Shown here in pieces: positions 51,579 to 61,322 of a DNA stretch of 64,000 bases. Source of the stretch: Halieaceae bacterium UBA4452 (lineage in GTDB: Bacteria > Pseudomonadota > Gammaproteobacteria > Pseudomonadales > Halieaceae). A program made the translations under genes and the position numbers. The stretch covers positions 222,280 through 286,279 of the forward strand of contig DGPA01000021.1 in the NCBI GenBank assembly GCA_002389505.1. The letters run 5' to 3'. The notes beneath the pieces are model-generated. The model made no database searches. It had not been told where the DNA came from and saw only the letters and a program-made list of their open reading frames with translations. Each line of letters opens with the position of its first letter. Within the stretch, counting starts at the first letter, position 1.

Positions 51579-53057
51579 GTGAGCGTAGAAGTACAATACG
51601 ATGGTTGGCAATACTGCCTAACCCGGTTACGGGGCGAGATTCCGCTACAACAATTTAATACCTGGATTCGACCTTTAAAGGTCGTGAGTGCTGGTGATAG
51701 TCTTGTATTGGCCGCGCCTAATCGATTTATTCGCGATTTTGTTGAGACGAAATATGGCGATTTAATTGGTGAGTTTTTTAGCGATGTGGCGACCACGCAG
51801 ATGCAGTCGGTGTCGTTGGTGGTGTCTGAGCATGACACGCCCGCCATGGTGACAGCAGAGGGCCCTTCCCCCAGTCACCTGCAAGCGCGAGCCATTCCGG
51901 AGCTGACCAATATCCCCGATATCCCCGATATCGCCGCACAAGCCAGGGCGCAGGTTAACCGGGCACCGATAAACCCGGTGAATAATCGTCCGGGTAACCG
52001 CCGTCATCAAACCCCTGCCGCGCACACTCCAAGGCATCAACATAACCTCGTAGACGGGTATACCTTTCAAAGTTTTGTAGAGGGTAAAAGCAATCAACTG
52101 GCGCTAGCGGCTGCACAGCAAGTGGCGGAAAACCCGGGTGATTCATATAATCCGTTGTTTTTATATGGCGGTGTAGGCTTGGGGAAAACACACTTGATGC
52201 ATGCGGTGGGCAACGCTTTGCGGCAGCAAAACCCGCAGGCAAATATCGTCTATTTGCACTCGGAGCGCTTTGTCGCCGACATGGTTAAGGCGTTGCAGTT
52301 GAACGCGATTAGCGATTTCAAACGGTATTACCGATCGGTCGACGCGCTGTTGATTGATGACATTCAGTTTTTCGCCAATAAAGATCGGTCTCAAGAGGAG
52401 TTTTTTCATACGTTTAATGCGCTGCTTGAAGGTGGCCAGCAGATGATTTTGACCTGTGATCGCTATCCGAAGGAGATTGACGGCTTAGAGGAGCGGTTAA
52501 AGTCTCGCTTTGGATGGGGTTTAACTGTGGCTGTAGAGCCTCCAGAGCTAGAGACCCGCGCGGCTATTTTGATGAAGAAGGCCGAGCAATCGAATATGGA
52601 TTTGTCGCCAGAGGCGGCTTTTTTTATTGCCCAACGGATTCGCTCAAATGTTCGGGAGCTAGAGGGTGCCCTCAAGCGCGTGATCGCAAGCGCAAGGTTT
52701 ACCGGCAAACCGGTGGATATTGATCTTATTAAAGATAGCCTCAAGGATTTGCTGGCCTTGCAGGACCGGCAGATAAGCCTCGATAATATTAAAAAAATCG
52801 TCGCCGAGTACTATAAAATCAAGGGGGCTGACTTATTATCGAAGCGTCGCAGTCGCTCTATTGCTCGACCCAGACAGATGGCAATGGCGTTGGCCAAAGA
52901 GCTCACCAATCATAGTTTGCCCGAAATTGGCGACAGCTTTGGCGGCAGAGACCACACGACAGTGCTCCATGGTTGTCGTAAGATAAAGGAATTGCGCGAA
53001 ACCAGTTCGGATATTCGTGAGGACTACAAGAATTTGTTGCGCTCGTTGACCACCTGA
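51579..53057 (+). CDS. dnaA: Chromosomal replication initiator DnaA
   Basis: DnaA, 492 aa. The N-terminal domain I starts at the GTG of 51579 (GGAGAG about 10 bp upstream). A variable linker of about 90 residues follows, then the AAA+ domain with Walker A GGVGLGKTHLMHAVGNAL and Walker B ALLIDDIQFFANKD, and the C-terminal DNA-binding signature GGRDHTTVLHGCRKI. It opens oriC. In the linker a short coding repeat gives NIPDIPDIA (51,908-51,934). Confidence 0.99.
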   Translation: MSVEVQYDGWQYCLTRLRGEIPLQQFNTWIRPLKVVSAGDSLVLAAPNRFIRDFVETKYGDLIGEFFSDVATTQMQSVSLVVSEHDTPAMVTAEGPSPSHLQARAIPELTNIPDIPDIAAQARAQVNRAPINPVNNRPGNRRHQTPAAHTPRHQHNLVDGYTFQSFVEGKSNQLALAAAQQVAENPGDSYNPLFLYGGVGLGKTHLMHAVGNALRQQNPQANIVYLHSERFVADMVKALQLNAISDFKRYYRSVDALLIDDIQFFANKDRSQEEFFHTFNALLEGGQQMILTCDRYPKEIDGLEERLKSRFGWGLTVAVEPPELETRAAILMKKAEQSNMDLSPEAAFFIAQRIRSNVRELEGALKRVIASARFTGKPVDIDLIKDSLKDLLALQDRQISLDNIKKIVAEYYKIKGADLLSKRRSRSIARPRQMAMALAKELTNHSLPEIGDSFGGRDHTTVLHGCRKIKELRETSSDIREDYKNLLRSLTT

Positions 53058-53107
53058 GGTCGTTTCGGTGGGTGCGGGCAGCAGCATGGCTAGGAGCAAA
53101 TAACAAA

Positions 53108-54205
53108 ATGAAATTCAACATTTCTAGAGACGCATTACTGAAACCACTCAATCTTGTTGCGGGGGTGGTTGAGCGGCGTCAAACGCTCCCCATATTGTCA
53201 AATGTCCTGTTGAGCTTGGAGGGCGGCGAATTGGCTTTGACCGGCACCGATTTGGAGGTGGAGCTGGTCGGCAGGGTGTCGGTGTCTGGCGCCAGTGTCG
53301 ATGGTGATATTACCGTGCCGGCGCGAAAACTGGTCGATATCTGTAAATCCTTGCCAGACGGTTCTGAAATAGAATTTAGTCTCGAGGCTGGCAAAGCGAC
53401 GGTTAAAGCGGGCCGTAGCCGGTTTACGTTGTCGACGCTGCCGGCCTCTGAATTTCCGTCGGTCGACGAATCCCCCGGTGAGTTGTCCTTGGAGATCTCC
53501 CAGGCCAGTGTAAAGCGATTAATCGAGCGCACTGCTTTTGCGATGGCTCAGCAAGATGTTCGCTACTATTTAAACGGCATGTTGCTAGAGATTCGCTCGG
53601 GGCGGTTGCGCATGGTGGCGACTGATGGGCACCGATTGGCGCTATGCACAGCGCCTGATCCTGTCGATGCGGGAGACGCCGCCGTGATTATTCCTCGCAA
53701 GGGGGTGCTTGAACTCGCTCGACTGCTCGAAGGTGAAGAAAGCATTCGGCTCGTTATCGGCAGTAACCACGTGCGAGCAGTCAACACCCAATACACGTTC
53801 ACGTCTAAGCTTGTCGATGGCAAGTTCCCCGAGTACGAGCGGGTATTGCCTAAATCCCCTGACAAGTCTGTCGTGGGCGATCGCCTCGCACTCAAGCAAG
53901 CATTTACTCGCACCGCGATTTTATCCAACGAAAAGTACCGTGGCGTGCGGCTAAAGCTGTCAAACGACACCTTGGAAATTACCGCTAACAACCCTGAGCA
54001 AGAGCAGGCGGAAGAGATGGTAAGTATTGATTATCAGGGCGCCGAATTAGAGGTGGGATTTAATGTGAGCTACCTACTGGATGTGTTGTCGGTGCTCAAT
54101 GGCAGTCAAGTGCGGTTGTCCTTGGCTGATTCGGCCAGCAGCGCGTTACTGGAGGAGGCCGAGGCGGGTGATTCCTTGTACGTTGTTATGCCTATGCGGC
54201 TTTAG
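53108..54205 (+). CDS. dnaN: DNA polymerase III beta sliding clamp
   Basis: A 365-aa beta clamp: MKFNISRDALLKPLNLVAGVV at the start, RQTLPILSNVLL, and the C-terminal DSLYVVMPMRL (the usual YVVMPMR-L ending). It forms a ring that tethers DNA polymerase III. The ATG at 53108 is used; AGGAG lies 11 bp upstream. 50 bp after dnaA. Confidence 0.98.
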   Translation: MKFNISRDALLKPLNLVAGVVERRQTLPILSNVLLSLEGGELALTGTDLEVELVGRVSVSGASVDGDITVPARKLVDICKSLPDGSEIEFSLEAGKATVKAGRSRFTLSTLPASEFPSVDESPGELSLEISQASVKRLIERTAFAMAQQDVRYYLNGMLLEIRSGRLRMVATDGHRLALCTAPDPVDAGDAAVIIPRKGVLELARLLEGEESIRLVIGSNHVRAVNTQYTFTSKLVDGKFPEYERVLPKSPDKSVVGDRLALKQAFTRTAILSNEKYRGVRLKLSNDTLEITANNPEQEQAEEMVSIDYQGAELEVGFNVSYLLDVLSVLNGSQVRLSLADSASSALLEEAEAGDSLYVVMPMRL

Positions 54206-54249
54206 CGCCACCTCTGCCTGTTCGCGCGGTGACCTTGGAAGGTGGTTCA

Positions 54250-55332
54250 GTGCATGTGCTCAGCGCCAGCGTCTCTGGCATTCGTAACTTATCTCCCACA
54301 GCGCTGTCTTTTCATCCCCAGGGCAATTTGTTGTTTGGCTTGAACGGTAGTGGTAAGACAAGCTTTTTGGAGTCGCTGCACTTGCTGGCGGTGGGGCGAT
54401 CTTTCCGAAACGCGTCGATTCGACCGGTAATCAGCCATGACTGCGACACCTGCCTAGTCACGGCAAAGATCAACAAGGCTGGCAAGGTGCATAACTTAGG
54501 TATGGAGCGCCATCGCAATGGTGAGTCCGTTTTGCGCATAGATGCCCACAACGTAGCGGCGCGGTCGTCTTTAGCAGCGCTACTGCCGGTGGTGATGTTG
54601 GACACTGAAGGGCTTGCACTGATATTTGATGGTCCCGATAACCGTCGGCGCTATGTCGACGGCACTTTGTTCCACGTGGAACCGTCTTTTTTAGCGGTTT
54701 GGCGGCGATACCAAAGGGCATTGAAGCAGCGTAATGCGGGGCTTAAGCGTGCTATCATCTCCAACGATGAAGCGTGGCTGTTTGATTTGGCACGCGCCGG
54801 GGAGAGCTTGACAAACAGCCGCCGCCAACTAGTCGCGCGGTTGGCCGAGACTTTCCAAGATATGGCGTCGACGCTGAGCCCGGCACTGGCCGGCATTGAG
54901 CTCATCTTTAAGCAGGGCTGGGACCAACAGGTTGCGCTCCAAGAGGCACTAACCTCGGGGCGAGACGATGACATTCGGCGTGGCTTTACCCAGGCAGGCC
55001 CCCACCGAGCGGATCTGCGACTGCGCATGAATGGACGTGCGGCTGCGGAAACCTTGTCGCGAGGACAGGCGAAGCTGGTGGTCGCTGCGTTAAAGCTTGC
55101 CCAGGGGCAGGTGTTAACCGACTACTTGGGTTTTCCACCCGTGTACTTGGTGGACGATATTACGGCTGAATTGGACGAAAGCCATGCGGCGCGAGTATGT
55201 GAGGTGTTGCAGGGCCAAGGAGGCCAGGTGTTTATTGCGGCGGTGGAGGCGGAGGAGTTAACCCGGTTTTGGCTAGGTGAGGCGCACAGCTTGTTCCACG
55301 TGGAACAGGGCAGAATTACAACATTGACTTGA
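54250..55332 (+). CDS. recF: DNA replication and repair protein RecF
   Basis: A 360-aa RecF ATPase. Walker A is FGLNGSGKTSFLESLHLLAVG, there is the family PLLxxAGPHR-like segment FTQAGPHRADLRLRMNG, and the signature/Walker B region reads LSRGQAKLVVAALKLAQ and PPVYLVDDITAELDE. It loads RecA at gaps. I choose GTG at 54250 (GGAAGG upstream, 360 aa, close to the 357 aa of E. coli) over a GTG at 54229. Two parS sites are embedded in it. Confidence 0.96.
   Translation: MHVLSASVSGIRNLSPTALSFHPQGNLLFGLNGSGKTSFLESLHLLAVGRSFRNASIRPVISHDCDTCLVTAKINKAGKVHNLGMERHRNGESVLRIDAHNVAARSSLAALLPVVMLDTEGLALIFDGPDNRRRYVDGTLFHVEPSFLAVWRRYQRALKQRNAGLKRAIISNDEAWLFDLARAGESLTNSRRQLVARLAETFQDMASTLSPALAGIELIFKQGWDQQVALQEALTSGRDDDIRRGFTQAGPHRADLRLRMNGRAAAETLSRGQAKLVVAALKLAQGQVLTDYLGFPPVYLVDDITAELDESHAARVCEVLQGQGGQVFIAAVEAEELTRFWLGEAHSLFHVEQGRITTLT
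54668..54683. promoter_or_regulatory. parS: parS site 1 (within recF)
   Basis: TGTTCCACGTGGAACC matches 15 of 16 bases of the ideal palindrome TGTTCCACGTGGAACA, the parS form used by pseudomonads. ParB (42.5 kb) should bind here. In recF it encodes LFHVEP. Confidence 0.85.
55292..55307. promoter_or_regulatory. parS: parS site 2 (within recF)
   Basis: TGTTCCACGTGGAACA is a perfect 16-bp palindrome. It lies 609 bp from site 1 and also encodes LFHVE in recF. ParB nucleation site; both sites lie about 3-4 kb from the inferred origin. Confidence 0.9.
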
Positions 55333-55367
55333 ATCGCAAAGGATTCATCCATTAAACGGATACGACA

Positions 55368-57800
55368 ATGACAGATAATGATACCAATACCCCACAGGGG
55401 GAATACGACTCTTCAAGCATTAAGGTCTTAAAGGGTCTAGACGCGGTACGCAAGCGACCCGGCATGTATATCGGTGATACCGACGACGGCACGGGCTTGC
55501 ATCATATGGTGTTTGAAATTGTTGACAACTCCATTGATGAGGCGTTGGCGGGTCACTGTAGCCAAATTGATATTGTCATTCACCCCGACGAATCCGTCAC
55601 TGTGTCCGACGATGGGCGAGGCGTCCCCACAGAGGTGCACGAAGAGGGAGTGTCTGCGGCGGAAGTCATTATGACGGTGCTACATGCAGGTGGTAAGTTT
55701 GATGATAATACCTACAAAGTCTCTGGCGGTTTGCACGGGGTGGGTGTGTCTGTTGTCAACGCGTTGTCGGAGCATTTGCAGTTAACCATAAGGCGCCAGG
55801 GTAAGCTGCATGAACAAATTTATCGCCATGGTGTGCCCGTTGCACCTTTAGCTGTGGTGGGTGAAACGGATAGCACCGGCACGTCGGTGCGGTTTAAGCC
55901 ATCGCCCGAAACGTTCACCAACATTGAATTTCATTTTGATATATTGGGGAAACGGCTGCGCGAGCTGGCGTTTTTAAATAGCGGGGTAAAGATCGTGCTC
56001 TCCGATGAGCGCTCGGGTAAGAGCGAAATTTACTGTTATGATGGGGGTTTGAGGGCGTTTGTTGATTATTTAAATCACGGCAAAACGACCATGAACCGCG
56101 CGTTTCACTTCCAAGATGATGTCGAGGGCGGGGTGGGCGTTGAGATAGCGCTGCAGTGGAACGATAGTTTTGCGGAAAATATTTTCTGTTACACCAATAA
56201 CATACCGCAACGTGATGGCGGCGCCCACTTAGCTGGGTTTCGGGCCGCCCTGACTCGCTCCTTGAACGCTTACATTGAGCGCGAAGGCCTAGCGAAGAAA
56301 GCCAAGGTCAATACCACCGGTGATGACGCCCGCGAGGGGCTGACCGCGATTGTCTCAGTGAAAGTGCCCGACCCAAAATTTTCTTCTCAGACCAAGGACA
56401 AGTTGGTATCTAGCGAAGTAAAAACTGCGGTTGAACAGGCAATGGCGGCCCGTTTTAATGAGTATCTCTTGGAAAGCCCCCAAGATGCCAAGCAGGTGGT
56501 CGGCAAGATGCTTGACGCCGCGCGGGCTAGAGAGGCCGCCCGCAAAGCGCGAGAGATGACGCGTCGCAAAGGGGCGCTAGATATTGCCGGTTTACCCGGT
56601 AAACTGGCTGATTGCCAAGAGCGAGATCCCGCCTTGTGCGAGCTTTATTTGGTGGAGGGCGACTCAGCGGGCGGCTCGGCAAAGCAGGGACGTAACCGTA
56701 AATTCCAGGCGATTCTACCGCTTAAAGGCAAGATCCTTAACGTCGAAAAAGCCCGGTTTGACAAAATGTTGGGCTCTGCGGAAGTCGGCACCATTGTCAC
56801 GGCCCTCGGGTGCGGCATTGGTAAAGATGAATTCAATCCCGACAAGCTGCGCTATCACAGCGTTATTATAATGACCGACGCCGATGTGGACGGTTCACAC
56901 ATCCGGACGCTGCTATTAACCTTCTTTTTCCGTCAGATGCGAGAACTGTTGGAGCGAGGCCATATCTATATAGCTCAGCCACCGTTGTACAAATTAACCC
57001 GGGGTAAAAATAGCCAATACCTCAAAGATGAGCCCGCCTTCGAACAATACCTCACGCAAAATGCCATTGACGGAGCCTCCTTACATGTCAATGCTGATGC
57101 GCCGGGTATCGCTGGTCAGGGGTTGGCTGATTTGATTGCCCAGTATCAAGCGGTTGAGCATACGGTCAATCGCTTGTCACGTATTTACCCGCCCCTCGTA
57201 CTGTGGCAACTCCCCTATATACCCGCGCTGAGCATTGAGCAACTTGCTGATGAACGGCAAGTGAAGGGGTTCGCTGATGCTCTAAGTGAGCGCTTACTAT
57301 TGGTATCAGATAAGCGCACTAGCTATTCTGTTTACGTATCCCAGGATCCAGAACGGGGTCATTTTTACCCAGTCGTTCGTCAAACGTCCCATAGTTTGGC
57401 CACTGATATCGCGCTTCAACACGACTACTTTGCCAGCAAGGAATATGCTGCCATGGTGGCGCTGGGCAGCTCAATAAACGGCTTAATAGAGCCCGGCGGT
57501 TACTTTAAGCGCGGTGAAAAAATCGTTGAAACCGAAGATTTTGCCAAAGGTCTTGCATGGTTATTAGTCGAGGCACGCAAAGGGGTGTCGGTGCAGCGGT
57601 ATAAGGGGTTGGGCGAGATGAATCCGTCTCAACTCTGGGAGACCACCATGGATCCGGACGTTCGACGCATGCTAAAGGTAACGATTGACGATGCGATTTT
57701 AGCCGACCAAATGTTTACGACCTTGATGGGGGATGACGTTGAGCCCCGCCGGGAGTTCATTGAAGCCAACGCGCTGGCCGTTGAAAATCTCGACGTCTGA
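55368..57800 (+). CDS. gyrB: DNA gyrase subunit B
   Basis: GyrB, 810 aa, the full gram-negative length. GHKL ATPase motifs VLKGLDAVRKRPGMYIG, EIVDNSIDEALAGHC and GGLHGVGVSVVNALS; Toprim motif YLVEGDSAGGSAKQGRNRKF; and the IMTDADVDGSHIRTLLLTFF metal site; the C-terminal YKGLGEMNPSQLWETTMDP. It supplies negative supercoiling with GyrA. 35 bp after recF and convergent with rmuC. Confidence 0.99.
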   Translation: MTDNDTNTPQGEYDSSSIKVLKGLDAVRKRPGMYIGDTDDGTGLHHMVFEIVDNSIDEALAGHCSQIDIVIHPDESVTVSDDGRGVPTEVHEEGVSAAEVIMTVLHAGGKFDDNTYKVSGGLHGVGVSVVNALSEHLQLTIRRQGKLHEQIYRHGVPVAPLAVVGETDSTGTSVRFKPSPETFTNIEFHFDILGKRLRELAFLNSGVKIVLSDERSGKSEIYCYDGGLRAFVDYLNHGKTTMNRAFHFQDDVEGGVGVEIALQWNDSFAENIFCYTNNIPQRDGGAHLAGFRAALTRSLNAYIEREGLAKKAKVNTTGDDAREGLTAIVSVKVPDPKFSSQTKDKLVSSEVKTAVEQAMAARFNEYLLESPQDAKQVVGKMLDAARAREAARKAREMTRRKGALDIAGLPGKLADCQERDPALCELYLVEGDSAGGSAKQGRNRKFQAILPLKGKILNVEKARFDKMLGSAEVGTIVTALGCGIGKDEFNPDKLRYHSVIIMTDADVDGSHIRTLLLTFFFRQMRELLERGHIYIAQPPLYKLTRGKNSQYLKDEPAFEQYLTQNAIDGASLHVNADAPGIAGQGLADLIAQYQAVEHTVNRLSRIYPPLVLWQLPYIPALSIEQLADERQVKGFADALSERLLLVSDKRTSYSVYVSQDPERGHFYPVVRQTSHSLATDIALQHDYFASKEYAAMVALGSSINGLIEPGGYFKRGEKIVETEDFAKGLAWLLVEARKGVSVQRYKGLGEMNPSQLWETTMDPDVRRMLKVTIDDAILADQMFTTLMGDDVEPRREFIEANALAVENLDV

Positions 57801-57848
57801 TACGTGCCCTTGGGCGTGTTGATGAAGAATGCGGGGGTGCTCGTTCTC

Positions 57849-59240
57849 TCAACGTTGATTGCTGTCCCCAGAGGGTTCAGCGGGTAGGGGCTTTAGGGTT
57901 TGTTCTAGCGGGTCACTGCCGAGGTCCTCGGTAATCGTCGCCAGCTCTTTTGGGAAGGGCCGCGTGGCTTTTTGAGAGAGCTGCTGAAACCGCTCCACTT
58001 TGTTACGCAGTCCCTGGCGGCCAATGACGGCCGTTACGGTCTCGTTGTACTTTCTGGAAGCACTTTGCAGTGAAGCACCTAAGCCTAGTAAGCGTTCAGC
58101 GATTAGGCTGACGCTATTGTAGATATCGCCCGCCCCATCGGCTATTTGCCGGGCTTCAGCATTGCTGCGCTCCACCATCCACAGATTAGAGACGGTGCGC
58201 AGTATGGGCATTAGGGTGCTATGGGACACCATGACCACCCCTTTTTGATAGCCGTAACTAAATAACGCTCTATGGTCTTTCATCACTTCTATGTAAGCGG
58301 GTTCTACCGGCATAAACATCAAGACAAAATCGGGGCTATTCATGTGCGGGAGCTGGGCGTAATTCTTCGTTGCCAGGCTATCAATATGGGCTTTGACGGC
58401 ATTGATATGGCGGTTTAGTGCCGCCTCTCGTTGCGTGTCAGTATCGGCCGAGACCGCGGCTTCGTAGTCAACCAAAGACACCTTGCTGTCAACCACTAGG
58501 TTTTTGCCCTCAGGCAGACGAATGACAACATCGGGCAAGAACCGTTGCCCGCTCTCGTCCTTGTAGGACGGCTGCGTGTCGAAGTGCTCACCGACACGGA
58601 GTCCCGCTAATTCTAATGTGCGTTGCAATTGGGCTTCTCCCCAATTGCCCACCAGTTTTTTATCACCTTTTAAAGCATTGGTGAGATGGGTAGCGTCACT
58701 ACTGATGCCTAGTCCTACCTTCTCCAGTCCGCGTATTTGTTCACTGAGTGCGCTGGTATTTTTTACCATATCGCTGTGGACTTGATTGACGCGATGTTGA
58801 AAGCTGTCAATTTTTTCGCCGAGAGGCTTTAAAATGGCGTCAATACTTTGGCTGTTTTTTTCCTGAAGTTCTTTGTTTCGAGCGTTCAGAAATTCGCGGC
58901 TGAGATTTTCAAATTCATGTCGAAATTGCTCTCGATTCGCTGAAAACTGTTCGAGCTGTTCTTTCAGGCTGTGTTCCCGCTCGTCCGCTCGAGCTTGGGC
59001 AGCACTGAGCTGAGCATTCAGGCGGCTGTTCTGGGTTTGCTGCTCAGCGCACGCCGCCTGTAGTGTCTGGTGTTCGCTGGCTAACCCATCATGGCTGGCC
59101 GTTACATGTTCAAGGGCAGACCGTGCTGCACGAAGCTCGATATCAAGCTTGCGCTGTTTGGCGAGTGCAAAGATCCAGAGGCCCGCTAGCATTAGTCCAC
59201 CGGCGCCAACTGCGGCGAGCAGTAAGGTATTGACGGTCAT
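57849..59240 (-). CDS. rmuC: DNA recombination protein RmuC
   Basis: A 463-aa RmuC: an N-terminal membrane segment (LLLAAVGAGGLMLAGLWIFAL), a coiled coil of about 120 residues, then the nuclease-like domain with LVGNWGEAQLQRTLELAGL and PEGKNLVVDSKVSLVDYE. It restrains recombination at inverted repeats in E. coli. The ATG at 59240 follows AGGTG by 6 bp; an in-frame GTG at 59249 directly abuts the glyS stop. It is co-directional with glyS. Confidence 0.95.
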   Translation of the reverse strand: MTVNTLLLAAVGAGGLMLAGLWIFALAKQRKLDIELRAARSALEHVTASHDGLASEHQTLQAACAEQQTQNSRLNAQLSAAQARADEREHSLKEQLEQFSANREQFRHEFENLSREFLNARNKELQEKNSQSIDAILKPLGEKIDSFQHRVNQVHSDMVKNTSALSEQIRGLEKVGLGISSDATHLTNALKGDKKLVGNWGEAQLQRTLELAGLRVGEHFDTQPSYKDESGQRFLPDVVIRLPEGKNLVVDSKVSLVDYEAAVSADTDTQREAALNRHINAVKAHIDSLATKNYAQLPHMNSPDFVLMFMPVEPAYIEVMKDHRALFSYGYQKGVVMVSHSTLMPILRTVSNLWMVERSNAEARQIADGAGDIYNSVSLIAERLLGLGASLQSASRKYNETVTAVIGRQGLRNKVERFQQLSQKATRPFPKELATITEDLGSDPLEQTLKPLPAEPSGDSNQR

Positions 59241-59249
59241 ATCCTGCAC

Positions 59250-61322
59250 CTACATTTGGGCAATGTCCGCGATGGAGACAAACTGATTGCGTAGATCAGT
59301 CAGTAAGCGGTGTCGATTACGGCGTAAATCCGCCTCGTCACAGTTGACCATCACTTTGTCAAAAAAAGCATCAACGGGCGCTTGCAGTTGTGCCAACACC
59401 GTTAACGCGCCCCGATAGTCTTTCTCCGCCAATAGCGGCGGCAAAGATGCCTTGGTCTCGCTGAGTCGTTCAAATAGTAGGATTTCTTCTGGCTCGACTA
59501 GGCTTGCAGCCTGGGTGTCACCCGACAAATCATCCGCCGACTTGGCCAATATATTGGCAACACGCTTGTTCGCCGCTGCCAAGGCCTGAGCCGACGCCGA
59601 CTGTGCAAATTCATTTAGCGCCCTAACACGGCGATCAATGTCCGCTGGATTGTCGTTACCGGTGGCCAGTACGGCGCGTAGCACGCCGACGCTAATACCT
59701 TGATCTTCATACCACGCCCGTAAGCGATCAAGGGTGTACTCGCAGACTGACGCAGTGACGTCGCTGGCCAACACGCCCTCAGCAAATTGTGTCACCGCCT
59801 GTTTACCAATGGCAGCCAACCCAACGGGAGAGTCGACAGCGATGAGGAGGCGGATAATGGCCACCGATGCTCGGCGCAGCGCAAAGGGATCTTTGGAGCC
59901 CGATGGGTGTTGGCCGATACCAAAAATACCCACCATCGTGTCAAACCGGTCCGCGAGAGCGACCGCCGCCGCCTCTTTTGATTGAGGCAGCGCATCCCCG
60001 GAAAACTTGGGCCAATAATGCTGTTCAATGGCCTCAACGACGCCTTGCTGTTCACCGTCATGATTGGCGTAGTGAGCGCCCGCTATGCCTTGAAGGTCTG
60101 GAAATTCGAGCACCATTTCAGAAACAAGATCGCATTTTGCGAGCTCAGCGCCTCGCTCGGCGACCGTGCTATCAGCATCAAGTGTCTCCGCTAGCCAACG
60201 TGCGAGGGCCGAAATGCGCTGGGTTTTATCAGCGAGTGTCCCCAATTGATGCTGAAAGACGACCCCGTTCAAGCGTGCTTGTCGACTAGCCAGCGTCGTT
60301 TTTTTATCGTTCTCAAAGAAGAATGCCGCGTCGCTCAAGCGCGGACGAATCACCTTTTCGTTGCCCTGAACAACCGTCGCAGGACGGCTACTGTCAATGT
60401 TGCTCACGGCAATGAACGCGGGTAGTAGTTGCTGGTCTGAGTTTAACAGGTGGAAGTATTTTTGATGCTCACGCATAGACGATATCAGCGCTTGGGCGGG
60501 CACCGCTAAAAACTCGTTATCAAAGCTACCCTTGAGAGCGACAGGCCACTCCACCAGTCCAGTGACTTCGTTTAACAACGGGTCACTGATCACGGCCACC
60601 GCATTGTCCGCCGCCGCAATGGCCATAACTTGCTCGCGGATTAACTGTCGACGTTCTTTAAAGTCGGCAATCACCCAGGCATTACGGAGTTCGGCTTGGT
60701 AGTCATCAGCACGGCGCAACGCAATGGCATCGGGCGCATGAAAACGGTGCCCATAGGTGAGCCGGTCGGCGGTTAAACCAAACAGCTCAAGGGGAATAAC
60801 ATTCTCGTCAAGCAGTGCCACCAGCCACTGAACGGGACGAAGGAACTCGTGACGACCCCGCCCCCAGCGCATCCGCTTGGCCACCGGTATGGCGGCAACC
60901 GCATCGCTAAGGACTTGCCCTGCTACCTCAGTGAGCTTTGCGCCGAGCACCGTGCGCTGTAATCCCAATCGAGGACCTTTGTCGGTGTCTATCAGTATAA
61001 GGTCTTCGGGAGTAATACCGTGCTTACGCGCAAAGCCAGTGGCGGCCCCTGTCCAGTGATCAGCCTTATCTTTTGCCGCCGCCGCGGGGGGCCCCAACAC
61101 CTGCTCGCTACTATCGGCGGCAGCACGTGTAACGCCCATTACCACAGCAGACAGTCGTCGAGGTGTGGCAAACCAAGACGCCTTTTCAAAGGCTAATCCA
61201 TGCGCCTTCAAACCATCGCTGATCCCTTTACAGAGAGCCGTTGCCATGTGCTCCAAGGTGCCGGCGGGTAGCTCCTCCGTGCCGAGCTCAAACAACAGCG
61301 AGGCAGTAGTATCTGAACTCAC
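59250..61322 (-). CDS. glyS: Glycine-tRNA ligase beta subunit
   Basis: A 690-aa GlyS (start GTG at 61322): LLFELGTEELPAGTLEHM at the N-terminus, the ALSLADRFDTMVGIFGIGQHPSGSKDPFALRR-type core (DPFALRRASVAIIRLL visible near residue 480), and a C-terminal anticodon-binding domain. It pairs with GlyQ in a heterotetramer to charge tRNA-Gly. The start overlaps the glyQ stop by 4 bp. Confidence 0.98.
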   Translation of the reverse strand: MSSDTTASLLFELGTEELPAGTLEHMATALCKGISDGLKAHGLAFEKASWFATPRRLSAVVMGVTRAAADSSEQVLGPPAAAAKDKADHWTGAATGFARKHGITPEDLILIDTDKGPRLGLQRTVLGAKLTEVAGQVLSDAVAAIPVAKRMRWGRGRHEFLRPVQWLVALLDENVIPLELFGLTADRLTYGHRFHAPDAIALRRADDYQAELRNAWVIADFKERRQLIREQVMAIAAADNAVAVISDPLLNEVTGLVEWPVALKGSFDNEFLAVPAQALISSMREHQKYFHLLNSDQQLLPAFIAVSNIDSSRPATVVQGNEKVIRPRLSDAAFFFENDKKTTLASRQARLNGVVFQHQLGTLADKTQRISALARWLAETLDADSTVAERGAELAKCDLVSEMVLEFPDLQGIAGAHYANHDGEQQGVVEAIEQHYWPKFSGDALPQSKEAAAVALADRFDTMVGIFGIGQHPSGSKDPFALRRASVAIIRLLIAVDSPVGLAAIGKQAVTQFAEGVLASDVTASVCEYTLDRLRAWYEDQGISVGVLRAVLATGNDNPADIDRRVRALNEFAQSASAQALAAANKRVANILAKSADDLSGDTQAASLVEPEEILLFERLSETKASLPPLLAEKDYRGALTVLAQLQAPVDAFFDKVMVNCDEADLRRNRHRLLTDLRNQFVSIADIAQM

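Noticed and set aside
51908..51934. Short tandem repeat in dnaA as a possible regulatory or unstable element
   Set aside because: Two to three copies of a 9-base unit that code for IPDIPDI in the variable linker of DnaA; ordinary for this region.
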